Assembly (NCBI RefSeq): GCF_900102745.1
Contig: NZ_FMZF01000003.1
Span: forward strand, 236,297 to 300,296
Direction of reading: 5' to 3'
Source of the DNA: Geodermatophilus telluris
GTDB lineage: Bacteria > Actinomycetota > Actinomycetes > Mycobacteriales > Geodermatophilaceae
Length of the DNA stretch: 64,000 nt
Shown: piece after piece, positions 39,696 through 48,401 of the stretch
Numbering within the stretch: the first letter of the stretch is position 1
Layout: every line of letters begins with the position of its first letter
Notes under the pieces: model-generated
Told to the model about the DNA's origin: nothing
Database searches by the model: none
What the model saw: only the letters and a program-made list of their open reading frames with translations
Translations under genes and position numbers: made by a program

Positions 39696-40865
39696 ATGAC
39701 CCGCCCCATCCGCGACGGACTCGAGCTCACCGAGGAGCAGCGGGAGTTCGTCGCGCTGGCCCGCGACTTCGCCGCGCGGGAGATCCGGCCGCGCTCCCGG
39801 GCGGTCGACGAGGCCGACACCGAGTCGCCGCTGGACCTGTGGGAGAAGGCCGCCCAGGTGGGCCTGGCCTCGTACATGCTGCCCGCCGAGTACGGCGGCG
39901 GCGGGGTCACCGACCTCGTCACGCAGTGCCTCGTGCAGCAGGAGCTGTGCTACGGGGACATCGGCATCGGCAACTTCCTCACCTCGAGCGCCTTCTTCGC
40001 CGAGCCCGTCCTGGCCCTCGGCAGCGAGGAGCAGAAGAAGCGCTGGATCACCCCGCTCACCGGCCCGCGGCCGCCGGTGACCGCGGTCGCGGTCACCGAG
40101 CCCGGGGTGGGGTCGGACGCGGCGAGCCTGCAGACGTCGGCGGTCCGCGACGGCGACGAGTACGTGCTCGACGGGCAGAAGACGTGGATCTCCAACGCGC
40201 CCTACGCCGAGGCGTTCATCGTCTTCGCCACGGTGGACCCGGCGCTGCGCTCGCGCGGCGTCACCGCCTTCGTCGTCGACCGCACGACGCCCGGCGTCAC
40301 GGTGGGCCGGCCGATGCGCAAGATGGGCCAGCGCGGCATCGTCAACGCGGAGGTCTTCCTCAGCGACGTCCGCGTCCCGCTGGAGAACCGGCTGGGCGAG
40401 GAGGGGCAGGGCTTCTACGGCCTGATGCGCACCTTCGACGGGTCGCGGATCCTCATCGGCGCCGGCGCGACCGGGCTGTCGCGGGCCGCGCTGGACGCGA
40501 CGGTGGCCTACGCGCGGGAGCGCACCCAGTTCGGCCGGCCGATCATCGAGCACCAGGCGGTCGCCTTCCGGCTGGCCGACATGGCGGCCCGCACCGACGT
40601 CTCGCACCTGGTCACGATGCGCGCGGCCCGGCTCTTCGACGCCGGGATCCCGTGCGCGGCGGAGTCGGCCATCGCCAAGGTGACCGCCAGCGAGAACACC
40701 ACCTGGGTGACGAACGCGGCACTGCAGACGCACGGCGGCTGGGGCTACAGCCGCGAGTACCTGCCGGAGAAGTGGCTGCGCGACGCCAAGCTCGAGGAGC
40801 TCGAGGAGGGCACCTCCGACATCCAGCGGCTGATCATCTCCCGGTCGCTCGCGGGCACGCCGTGA
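39696..40865 (+). CDS. Acyl-CoA dehydrogenase
   Basis: The 389-residue flavoprotein has the ACAD layout. The N-terminal helices contain 'LTEEQREFVALARDFAAREI', the beta domain has FAD-contacting 'VAVTEPGVGSDAASLQTSA' and 'DGQKTWISNAPYAEAFIVFA'. The C-terminal domain has 'YARERTQFGRPIIEHQAVAF', 'QTHGGWGYSREYLPEKWLRD' and the catalytic Glu in 'ELEEGTSDIQRLIISRSL'. It should introduce a 2,3-double bond into an acyl-CoA. It is 133 bp after ddaH, the only real gap in the operon, and overlaps the CoA ligase (GTGA). Confidence 0.92.
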   Translation: MTRPIRDGLELTEEQREFVALARDFAAREIRPRSRAVDEADTESPLDLWEKAAQVGLASYMLPAEYGGGGVTDLVTQCLVQQELCYGDIGIGNFLTSSAFFAEPVLALGSEEQKKRWITPLTGPRPPVTAVAVTEPGVGSDAASLQTSAVRDGDEYVLDGQKTWISNAPYAEAFIVFATVDPALRSRGVTAFVVDRTTPGVTVGRPMRKMGQRGIVNAEVFLSDVRVPLENRLGEEGQGFYGLMRTFDGSRILIGAGATGLSRAALDATVAYARERTQFGRPIIEHQAVAFRLADMAARTDVSHLVTMRAARLFDAGIPCAAESAIAKVTASENTTWVTNAALQTHGGWGYSREYLPEKWLRDAKLEELEEGTSDIQRLIISRSLAGTP

Positions 40866-42916
40866 CCGGCGACCTGTCGGTCTTCCGCGACCCCCGGTCG
40901 GTCGCCGTGGTCGGGGCCTCGCCCGACCCGGCCAAGTGGGGCTACTGGCTGGCGCGCGGCGCGCTGCAGGGCGCCGGCCGGCGGCCGGTGCACCTGGTCA
41001 ACGCCCGCGGGGCGGTCATCGAGGGCACCCCGTCGGCGCCGTCGCTGCGCGACCTGCCCGCGGCGCCCGACCTCGTGGTGCTGTGCACGCCGGCCGCCAC
41101 GGTGCCCGGCCTGGTCGACGAGGCGCTCGACCTCGGCGCCCGGGGCCTGCTGGCCATCACCGCGGGCATCGACCTGGCCCACGGGGAGCCCGGCCTGGAG
41201 CGGCGGCTGGCCGCCCGGGTGCGGGCCGCCGGCGCCCGGCTCGTCGGGCCCAACTGCCTGGGCGTGTACGACGCGGCCACCGACCTGGAGCTGGCCTGGG
41301 GCACCTTCACCCCGGGCCACCTGGCGGTCGTGTCCCAGTCGGGGCAGCTCGGCCTGGAGCTCGCCGGGCTGGCCGCGCACGCCGGGCTGGGCGTCTCGCG
41401 GTTCGTCTCCATCGGCAACCAGGTCGACGTCACCGCCGTCGAGGTGCTCGACGACCTGGTCGCGCACGAGGCCACCCGGGCGGTGGTCCTCTACCTCGAG
41501 GGCTTCGCCGACGGCCGGGCGCTGCTGGGCGCGATGGCCCGGCTGCGTGCGGCGGGCAAGCCGGTCGTCGTGCTCACCGTGGGCGCCAGCGCCGCGAGCC
41601 GGGCGGCCGCGCGGTCGCACACCGGGGCGCTGACCGCGGCGACCGAGGTGGTGGCCGCGGCGTGCCGGGCGGCCGGATCGGTCCTGGTGGACACCCCGGC
41701 GCAGGCGGTCGAGCTGGCGCACCTGCTGCTCGGCAGCCCGCTGCCTCCCGGGCGGCGGGTGGCGGTGGTCAGTGACAGCGGCGGGCAGGGGGCGCTGGCC
41801 GCCGACACCCTCGCCCGCGAGGGGCTCGCCGTCCCCCGGCTGAGCGCGGCGACGGCGGACGCCCTGGCGCGGTCGCTGCCCGCGACCGCCGCCGTCGGCA
41901 ACCCCGTCGACCTCGCCGGCGCCGGCGAGCAGGACCTCGACAGCTACGGGCGCGTGGTGGAGACGCTGCTCGACAGCGGCGAGGTCGACGCCGTCGTGCT
42001 GAGCGGCTACTTCGGCTGCTACGGCGCCGACACCCCGCAGCTGGTGCACCGCGAGCTGGAGGTGGTCAAGACCCTCGCCGACGCCGCCCGCGTGCACGGC
42101 CGGCCGGTGGTGGTGCACTCGATGAGCCCCGACTCCGAGGCGGTGCGCACGCTGCGCGCCTCCGCCGTCCCCACCCTGCACACCGTCGACGCCGCGGCCC
42201 GCTCCCTGGCGCTGGCCGCCCGGCTGGCCGCGGGCAGCGGCGCCCCGGTGCCCGGCGCGGCCCCCGGCGCGGGGACCGGCGCGGCACTGCCCTACCTGGA
42301 GGCGCGCGCCCGGCTGGCGGCGGCCGGCGTGGCCTACCCGGGCGCCGAGCCGGTGCGGACGGCGGACGACGTGCGCACCGCCGCCGCGCGGCTGACCGCG
42401 CCCTACGTGCTCAAGGCCGGCTGGATCGAGCACCGCAGCGACGTCGGCGGCGTGGTCGCCGGGCTCCCCGACGCCGAGGCCGCGGTCGGCGCGCTGCGGG
42501 ACCTCACCGCCCGGCTCGGGGAGGGCGGGTACGTGCTGGAGGAGATGGACACCCGGCCCGGCGTCGTCGAGCTCATCGTCGGCGCCCGCCGCGACCCGGC
42601 GTTCGGCCCGGTGGTGCTCGTCGGGCTCGGCGGCGTGCAGGCGGAGGTCTACCGCGACGTGCAGGTGGCCCTCGCCCCGGTCACCGCCGGGCAGGCCCGC
42701 GAGCTGCTCGGCCGGTTGCGCGGCGCGCCGCTGCTCACCGGCTGGCGCGGCGCCCCCGCCGTCGACCTCGATGCGGCCGCCGAGGTGGCGGCCGCGGTGT
42801 CCCGGCTGGTCGCGGAGCAGGCCGACGTGGCCGAGGCCGAGGTCAATCCGCTGCGCGTCGGGCCCACGGGGGCCGTCGCGGTCGACGCCCTGCTGGTCAG
42901 CGGGGCGGGCCGGTGA
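40862..42916 (+). CDS. NDP-forming acyl-CoA ligase (acetate-CoA ligase family)
   Basis: The 684-residue protein fuses the alpha and beta subunits of ADP-forming acyl-CoA synthetases. It has a CoA-binding Rossmann domain ('VAVVGASPDPAKWGYWLARG'), ligase domains with 'LVGPNCLGVYDAATDL' and 'VVSQSGQLGLELAGLAAHAG', the phosphohistidine motif in 'RAAARSHTGALTAATEV', and a C-terminal ATP-grasp ('VLKAGWIEHRSDVGGVVAGL'). The His is intact, unlike the Pat-like protein at 11530, so this enzyme should be active. It would activate a carboxylic acid for the neighbouring dehydrogenase. Confidence 0.87.
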   Translation: MTGDLSVFRDPRSVAVVGASPDPAKWGYWLARGALQGAGRRPVHLVNARGAVIEGTPSAPSLRDLPAAPDLVVLCTPAATVPGLVDEALDLGARGLLAITAGIDLAHGEPGLERRLAARVRAAGARLVGPNCLGVYDAATDLELAWGTFTPGHLAVVSQSGQLGLELAGLAAHAGLGVSRFVSIGNQVDVTAVEVLDDLVAHEATRAVVLYLEGFADGRALLGAMARLRAAGKPVVVLTVGASAASRAAARSHTGALTAATEVVAAACRAAGSVLVDTPAQAVELAHLLLGSPLPPGRRVAVVSDSGGQGALAADTLAREGLAVPRLSAATADALARSLPATAAVGNPVDLAGAGEQDLDSYGRVVETLLDSGEVDAVVLSGYFGCYGADTPQLVHRELEVVKTLADAARVHGRPVVVHSMSPDSEAVRTLRASAVPTLHTVDAAARSLALAARLAAGSGAPVPGAAPGAGTGAALPYLEARARLAAAGVAYPGAEPVRTADDVRTAAARLTAPYVLKAGWIEHRSDVGGVVAGLPDAEAAVGALRDLTARLGEGGYVLEEMDTRPGVVELIVGARRDPAFGPVVLVGLGGVQAEVYRDVQVALAPVTAGQARELLGRLRGAPLLTGWRGAPAVDLDAAAEVAAAVSRLVAEQADVAEAEVNPLRVGPTGAVAVDALLVSGAGR

Positions 42917-43728
42917 CCGCCGTGACCGCGCCGGCCGACTTCGCCGGGCAGGTCGCGATCGTGACCGGCGGCGGGTCGGGCATCGGGCGGGCCGTCGCGC
43001 TGCGCTGGGCCGTCGGCGGCGGGGACGTCGTCGTCGTGGGCCGCCGCACCGGGTCGCTGGAGGAGACCGCCGGGCTGGCCGAGCGGTACGGCGTCCGCGC
43101 CGAGGCGGCGGCCTGCGACGTGCGCGACGCCGACGCCGTCGGTGCCCTCGTCGACCGGGTGGCCGCCGACCACGGCCGGCTCGACGCGCTGGTCAACAAC
43201 GCGGCCGGCAACTTCGTCAGCGCCGCCGAGGACCTCTCGCCGGGCGGCTGGCGGGCGGTCGTCGACATCGTGCTCAACGGCACCTTCTACTGCACCCACG
43301 CCGCCGGCCGGCACATGCTGGCCGCCGGCCGGGGCGCGGTGCTCAACGTGATCGCCAGCTACGCCTGGCACGGCCACCCGGGCACGGTGCACAGCGCCGC
43401 GGCCAAGGGCGGCGTGCTCGCCATGACCCGCACGCTGGCCGCGGAGTGGGCCGGCCGCGGGGTGCGGGTCAACTGCCTGTCCCCCGGCCCGACGGAGACC
43501 GAGGGCGCCGGCGCGGCGCTGTGGCCGACCGACGAGGCCCGGCAGCGCGTGCTCGCCAGCGTGCCGGCCGGCCGGTTCACCACCCCGGAGGAGGTGGCCG
43601 AGTCGGCCGCGTTCCTGCTCGACGGCCGGCGCGCGGGCTACGTCACCGGCGACGTGCTCACCGTCGACGGCGGGCAGTGGCTGGGCCGGGCGGTCTACAC
43701 CGACGGGACGCGGGGAGGCGGGGCATGA
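42913..43728 (+). CDS. SDR oxidoreductase, 2,4-dienoyl-CoA-reductase-like
   Basis: The 271-residue protein has cofactor motif 'VTGGGSGIGRAVALRWAVGG' and 'LVNNAAGNFVSAAEDLSPGG'. At the usual Tyr-x3-Lys site it reads 'GTVHSAAAKGGVLAMTRTLA': the Lys is present but the Tyr is His. That pattern and 'NNAAGNFVSAAEDL' match the 2,4-dienoyl-CoA reductase branch of the SDRs, whose proton donor differs. It would reduce an unsaturated acyl-CoA with NADPH. GTGA overlaps on both sides fix its place in the operon. Confidence 0.82.
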   Translation: MTAVTAPADFAGQVAIVTGGGSGIGRAVALRWAVGGGDVVVVGRRTGSLEETAGLAERYGVRAEAAACDVRDADAVGALVDRVAADHGRLDALVNNAAGNFVSAAEDLSPGGWRAVVDIVLNGTFYCTHAAGRHMLAAGRGAVLNVIASYAWHGHPGTVHSAAAKGGVLAMTRTLAAEWAGRGVRVNCLSPGPTETEGAGAALWPTDEARQRVLASVPAGRFTTPEEVAESAAFLLDGRRAGYVTGDVLTVDGGQWLGRAVYTDGTRGGGA

Positions 43729-45338
43729 CCGAGGTCAGCGGCGGGCAGGCGCTGGTGGCGGCCCTGGTCGCGCACGGCGTCGACACCGTCTTCGGCATCC
43801 CGGGGACGCACAACCTGGAGATCTACCGGCACCTGGCGCTCGCCGGCGTCCGGCACGTCAGCCCCCGGCACGAGCAGGGCGCCGGGTACGCCGCCGACGG
43901 GTACGCCCGGGTCAGCGGCCGGCCGGGCGTCGCCGTGGTCACCAGCGGGCCGGCGCTGCTCAACGCGGCCGCCGCGGTCGGCCAGGCGTGGTCGGACTCG
44001 GTGCCGGTGCTGGTCGTCTCCCCCGGCCTGCCGCTGCGCCACCCCGGTCTCGGCAACGGGCTGCTGCACGAGACCCGGGACCAGGGCGCGGCGATGGCCG
44101 CGGTCGCCGCGGCGAGCATCCGGGCCACCAGCGTCGCGGAGATCCCGGTCGCGGTCGCGCAGGCGTTCGCGCTGATGACCGCCGGCCGGCCGCGCCCCGT
44201 GCACCTGGAGGTCCCGCTCGACGTGCTGCTCGAGACCGGCCCGGCCGTCGCGACCCGCGCCCCCACCCCCGCGCCGGCCGTCCCCGCGGGCGCCGACCTC
44301 GCCGCGGCCGCCGCGCGGCTGGCCGGGGCCGCCCGGCCGGTGCTGGTCGTCGGCGGCGGGGCCCGCGGGGCCGCGGGGCAGGTGCGGCGGGTCGCCGAGC
44401 GGCTCGGCGCCCCGACGGTCACCACGACCAACGGCAAGGGCGTGCTGCCCGAGGACCACCCGCTGTCGCTGGGTGCGGGCCTGCAGCTGCCCGCCGTCCG
44501 CGACCTGGTCGCCGACGCCGACGCCGTCCTGGCCGTGGGCACCGAGCTGGCGCCGTCCGACCTCTGGTACGGGCCGCTGCCCCTGGAGGACCGGCTGGTC
44601 CGCGTCGACGTCGACCCCGTGGGGTGCGTCGTCAACGCCGTCCCGGCCGTCGCCCTCGTCGGCGACGCCGCGGCCACCCTCGACGCCCTGCTCGCGGCGC
44701 TGCCCGACGGCGACTCCCCCGGGTCCGCGGCCGCGGAGCGGGCGGCCGGGTGGCGTGCCCGCAAGGACGCCGACGCGCGGGCCGAGGGCGCGGAGTGGCT
44801 GCCGCTGCTCACCCAGCTGGCCGAGGCGCTGCCGCGCGAGGCGGTCGTCGGCGCCGACAACGCGATGGTCTGCTACTACGGCGCCCTGGCCAACCTGCCC
44901 ACCCACCGCCCGGGGTCCTTCCTCTTCCCCACCGGCTTCGGCACCCTCGGCTACGGCCTGCCCGCGGCCGTCGGGGCGAAGGTGGCCGACCCCGGCGCCC
45001 CGGTGGTGGCCCTGCTCGGCGACGGCGGGGTCATGTTCACCCTCCCCGAGCTGGCCATGGCCGCCGACCTGCGGCTGCCGCTGCCGGTCGTGGTGGTCGA
45101 CAACGCCGGCTACGGCGAGATCCGCAACGAGATGCGCGACCGCGACGACCCGGTGCACGCCGTCGACCTGCCCTCCCCCGACCTGGCCGCGGTCGGCCGG
45201 GCGCTGGGCTGCCACGGCGTCACCCTCGACGGCCCGGACGGGCTGGCCGACGCCGTCCGCCGCGCGCTGGCCGCCGACCGGCCGACGGTCGTGCACGTCC
45301 GCCACTCCCCTCCGACCGGCGAAGGAGCCGCCCGATGA
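43725..45338 (+). CDS. ThDP-dependent decarboxylase, AruI-like (acetolactate-synthase superfamily)
   Basis: The 537-residue protein has the three-domain ThDP fold. The activating Glu lies in 'VSPRHEQGAGYAADGYARVS', and the ThDP/metal motif runs from 'VALLGDGGVMFTLPELAMAA' to 'VVVDNAGYGEIRNEMRD'. The N-terminal 'FGIPGTHNLEIYRHLALAGV' recalls 5-guanidino-2-oxopentanoate decarboxylase (AruI) of the arginine transaminase pathway and differs from acetolactate synthase. It probably decarboxylates a 2-oxo acid to an aldehyde. With DDAH and an amino-acid dehydrogenase beside it, a guanidino or ureido 2-oxo acid is a reasonable guess. Benzoylformate decarboxylase or oxalyl-CoA decarboxylase chemistry remains possible. 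Confidence 0.75.
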   Translation: MTEVSGGQALVAALVAHGVDTVFGIPGTHNLEIYRHLALAGVRHVSPRHEQGAGYAADGYARVSGRPGVAVVTSGPALLNAAAAVGQAWSDSVPVLVVSPGLPLRHPGLGNGLLHETRDQGAAMAAVAAASIRATSVAEIPVAVAQAFALMTAGRPRPVHLEVPLDVLLETGPAVATRAPTPAPAVPAGADLAAAAARLAGAARPVLVVGGGARGAAGQVRRVAERLGAPTVTTTNGKGVLPEDHPLSLGAGLQLPAVRDLVADADAVLAVGTELAPSDLWYGPLPLEDRLVRVDVDPVGCVVNAVPAVALVGDAAATLDALLAALPDGDSPGSAAAERAAGWRARKDADARAEGAEWLPLLTQLAEALPREAVVGADNAMVCYYGALANLPTHRPGSFLFPTGFGTLGYGLPAAVGAKVADPGAPVVALLGDGGVMFTLPELAMAADLRLPLPVVVVDNAGYGEIRNEMRDRDDPVHAVDLPSPDLAAVGRALGCHGVTLDGPDGLADAVRRALAADRPTVVHVRHSPPTGEGAAR

Positions 45339-46552
45339 GCGCCCCCCTGCTCGAGACCACCTGGACCGACCCGGTCACCGGCGTGAGGGGGTACGTCGTC
45401 CTCGACACCCTGGTGCGCGGGCTGGCCAGCGGCGGCCTGCGGATCCGGGAGGGCTGCACGCTCGAGGAGGTGCGCGGCCTGGCGCGGGGCATGACGCGCA
45501 AGGAGGCGCTGGTCTACGACCCGGCCGACCGCTACCTGCCCCTCGGCGGCGGCAAGGGCGGCATCGACCTCGACCCCGCCGACCCCCGCGCCGTCGACGT
45601 GCTCCGCCGGTTCCTCGCGGCCGTGCTGCCGGTGGTGCGCAGCCAGTGGAACACCGGGGAGGACTTCGGGCTGCGCCAGGAGACGATCGACGAGGTCGCC
45701 GCCGGGCTCGGGCTGCCCAGCACGGTCGAGGCGGTCTTCGCCACCCTGGACGACGCCGCCGCGGCTCGCCGCCGGCTGGCGCAGGCCTTCGCCGTCGACG
45801 TCGACGGGATCTCCCTCGGCGACCTCGTCGGCGGCTACGGGGTGGCCCGCACCGGGGTGGTCCACCTCGAGCGCACCGGCGTCCCGGTCGCCGGTGCGAC
45901 GGCGGTGGTGCAGGGGTTCGGCTCCATCGGCGGGGCCGCCGCCCGGTACCTGGCCCGGGCCGGGGTGACGGTGGTGGCCGTGGCCGACCGGGCGGGCCTG
46001 ATCCGCAACGACGCCGGCCTCGACGTCGAGGCGCTGCTCGCCGCGCGCGACCCGCTCGGCGTCGTCGACCGCTCGGCGCTGCGGCCCTCGGACACCACCG
46101 CCCCGAACGACGGGTGGCTCGCCGTCCCCTGCGACCTGCTGGTGCCCGCGGCGATGTCCTACGTCATCACCGCTGACGACGTCCCCCGGATCCGCGCCCG
46201 GGCCGTCGTCGAGGGGGCGAACATGCCGACGCTGCCCGACGCCGAGGCGCTGCTGCACGCCGCCGGGATCCCGGTGCTGCCGGACTTCCTGGCCAACGTG
46301 ATGACCAACGCCTGGTGGTGGTGGACGGTCTTCGGCGACGTCGAGCCCACCGCGGAGTCGTCGTTCGCCAAGATCGACGCGGTGGTGCGCCGGCTGGTGG
46401 CCACCGTGTCCGACGACGCGGCGGCCCGGGGCGGCACGCTGCGCGAGGCGGCCCTCGACCTCGCCCGCCGCAACGCCGAGGCCGTCCAGGCGGCGGTCGG
46501 GGTCACCGGCCCCGGCACTCCCGCGGAGGAGGCGACGTTGGTCCGGGCATGA
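45335..46552 (+). CDS. Glu/Leu/Phe/Val-family amino-acid dehydrogenase
   Basis: The 405-residue protein has the two catalytic Lys sites 'GMTRKEALVYDPADRYLPLG' and 'GGGKGGIDLDP', the Asp in 'QWNTGEDFGLRQETIDEVAA', and a Rossmann domain 'AVVQGFGSIGGAAARYLARA'. These enzymes deaminate L-amino acids to 2-oxo acids with NAD(P)+. The 'WWWWTVFGD' run near residue 327 is unusual. Placed after the 2-oxo-acid decarboxylase, it could supply that enzyme's substrate. ATGA overlaps join it to both neighbours. Confidence 0.85.
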   Translation: MSAPLLETTWTDPVTGVRGYVVLDTLVRGLASGGLRIREGCTLEEVRGLARGMTRKEALVYDPADRYLPLGGGKGGIDLDPADPRAVDVLRRFLAAVLPVVRSQWNTGEDFGLRQETIDEVAAGLGLPSTVEAVFATLDDAAAARRRLAQAFAVDVDGISLGDLVGGYGVARTGVVHLERTGVPVAGATAVVQGFGSIGGAAARYLARAGVTVVAVADRAGLIRNDAGLDVEALLAARDPLGVVDRSALRPSDTTAPNDGWLAVPCDLLVPAAMSYVITADDVPRIRARAVVEGANMPTLPDAEALLHAAGIPVLPDFLANVMTNAWWWWTVFGDVEPTAESSFAKIDAVVRRLVATVSDDAAARGGTLREAALDLARRNAEAVQAAVGVTGPGTPAEEATLVRA

Positions 46553-47448
46553 CCTCCCGCTGGACCACCGCCGACATCCCCGACCAGACCGGCCGCACCG
46601 TCGTCGTCACCGGCGCGACGAGCGGGCTGGGGCTGGCCACCGCCCGGGCACTGGCCGGCGCCGGCGCGCGCGTGGTGCTCGCCGTCCGCGACCCCGCCCG
46701 CGGCGAGGCCGCGGCGGCGGGGCTGGCCGGCGACGTCGAGGTGCGCCGGCTGGACCTGGCCGACCTCGGCTCGGTGCGCGCCTTCGCCGAGGGCTGGAGC
46801 GGCCAGCTCGACGTCCTGGTGAACAACGCCGGGATCATGATGGTGCCGCCGGGCCGCACGGCCGACGGGTTCGAGCTGCAGTTCGGCACCAACCACCTCG
46901 GCCACTTCGCGCTGACCAACCTGCTGCTGCCGCAGGTCACCGACCGGGTGGTCACGCTGTCCTCGACCGCGCACCGGGCGGGCCGCATCGACCTCGCCGA
47001 CCTCAACTGGGAGCGACGGCGGTACTCGCCCGAGCGGGCCTACGGGCAGTCGAAGCTGGCCAACCTGCTGTTCACGCTGGAGCTGCAGCGCCGGCTCACC
47101 GCGGCCGGGTCGCCCGTGCGCGCGATGGCCGCCCACCCGGGCTGGGCGGCGACGAACCTGCAGGGCCGCACCGAGAACCGGGTCAAGGACGCGGTGATGG
47201 CGCTGGGCAACCGGGTGGTCGCCCAGTCGGCCGAGCAGGGGGCGCTGCCCACGCTGTTCGTGGCCACCGCCGACCTGCCCGGTGGCAGCTACGCCGGTCC
47301 CGACGGCCCGGTCGAGGCGCGCGGGTACCCGACGCTGGTCGGGCGCACCGCCGAGGCCAGCGACCTGCGGACGGCGGCCGCGCTGTGGACCGCCTCGGCC
47401 GAGCTCACCGGCGTCGACTTCCCCGCGGCCCTCCCCACCCGCGCCTGA
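46549..47448 (+). CDS. SDR oxidoreductase, retinol/protochlorophyllide-reductase-like
   Basis: The 299-residue protein has the classical SDR motifs: 'TVVVTGATSGLGLATARALA', 'LVNNAGIMMVPPGRTADG', 'FGTNHLGHFALTNLLLPQ', Ser in 'VTLSSTAHRAG' and the catalytic Tyr-x3-Lys in 'ERAYGQSKLANLLFTLELQR'. This is the broad retinol-dehydrogenase-like group. It is the last gene of the operon (ATG overlaps the previous stop) and could reduce the aldehyde made by the decarboxylase, which is inference. Confidence 0.85.
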   Translation: MTSRWTTADIPDQTGRTVVVTGATSGLGLATARALAGAGARVVLAVRDPARGEAAAAGLAGDVEVRRLDLADLGSVRAFAEGWSGQLDVLVNNAGIMMVPPGRTADGFELQFGTNHLGHFALTNLLLPQVTDRVVTLSSTAHRAGRIDLADLNWERRRYSPERAYGQSKLANLLFTLELQRRLTAAGSPVRAMAAHPGWAATNLQGRTENRVKDAVMALGNRVVAQSAEQGALPTLFVATADLPGGSYAGPDGPVEARGYPTLVGRTAEASDLRTAAALWTASAELTGVDFPAALPTRA

Positions 47449-47470
47449 GCACCTCCGCGGACGTGCGCGC

Positions 47471-48400
47471 TCACAGGGCGGGGAGGAGGAGCAGGGCGGT
47501 CGGGACGAGGAGCAGCAGGCCGGCGCAGGCGAGGGCCAGGGCGCGGGCGGTGGCCGGCAGCGGCGGCGGTGGGGTGACCAGCCGGACGACGCGGGCGCCC
47601 ACCGCGCTGCCGGCCACCGCGAGCGCGCCCTCGGGCACCCCGCCGCCCGCTCCCCCGGCGGCCACGACGATCGCCTGGGCCAGCGTGCGCCGCGGGTCGG
47701 GTCCGCCGAGTCCGGCCAGTGCCCGGTCGTCGGCGCGCATCTCCACCAGCTCGCGGACGGCGGCGTGCGCGCGGGCGGCCGCGGGCAGCACGGGCAGCGC
47801 CGCCTCCCACGCCACGAACGGCAGCAGGTAGAGGTGGTGGTGCTCGGCGAGGTGGGCCCGCTCGTGCGCGACGACGGCGGCCAGCTGGTCGTCGTCGAGC
47901 TCGGCGACCATGCCCGAGGAGAGCACCAGCAGCGGGCGGGCGCCGGGGATGCAGAACGCCACCGGCGCGGGGTGCTCGAGCAGCCGGGCGTCGGGCGCGG
48001 CCGGCGAGGGCTGCACGACCAGCTCGAGCAGGTCGCGGTGCCGGCGGCGGGTGCGCGCGGTGCGCACCCACGACAGCGCCAGGACGCCGAGCAGCTCGGC
48101 GGTGAGGACGGCGGCCAGGGTGAGCGCCACCCAGTGGTCGCCGCGGACCGGGTCGTCCGCCGACCGCCCGGTCAGCACCGCCCAGCCGGCCTCGGGCAGC
48201 GAGTGCCCCCAGGGCGCCAGCCCGTGCACGAGCAGCGCGCCGACGATCGACAGGCCGCCGGCCAGCCCGATCGCCTGCCAGCAGATGAGGGCCACGAGCG
48301 GGTCGCGGCGCGGCCAGCGCGCCCGGCCGAGCCACGCGGGCACCGGCCAGGCCAGCAGCGCGGCGAGCACCGCCAGCGCCGCGGCGGTCGCGGGCAGCAC
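47471..48400 (-). CDS. M56-family membrane metalloprotease (BlaR1-like, no sensor domain)
   Basis: The 309-residue protein has about five hydrophobic helices and a cytosolic zinc-protease core. The zinc motif is HERAH in 'LAAVVAHERAHLAEHHHLYL' and the third ligand is probably Glu in 'VRELVEMRADDRAL'. 'ARLLEHPAPVAFCIPGARPL' precedes it, as in M56 peptidases. It lacks the C-terminal penicillin-binding sensor of BlaR1/MecR1, so its signal is probably something other than beta-lactam. It lies next to blaI with one base between, and presumably triggers BlaI cleavage. Confidence 0.88.
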   Translation of the reverse strand: MLPATAAALAVLAALLAWPVPAWLGRARWPRRDPLVALICWQAIGLAGGLSIVGALLVHGLAPWGHSLPEAGWAVLTGRSADDPVRGDHWVALTLAAVLTAELLGVLALSWVRTARTRRRHRDLLELVVQPSPAAPDARLLEHPAPVAFCIPGARPLLVLSSGMVAELDDDQLAAVVAHERAHLAEHHHLYLLPFVAWEAALPVLPAAARAHAAVRELVEMRADDRALAGLGGPDPRRTLAQAIVVAAGGAGGGVPEGALAVAGSAVGARVVRLVTPPPPLPATARALALACAGLLLLVPTALLLLPAL

Positions 48401-48401
48401 G

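Noticed and set aside
40745..42433. 562-codon antisense frame across the CoA ligase gene
   Set aside because: The protein has His/Gln/Arg-rich shadow composition, and the plus-strand gene has clear ligase motifs.
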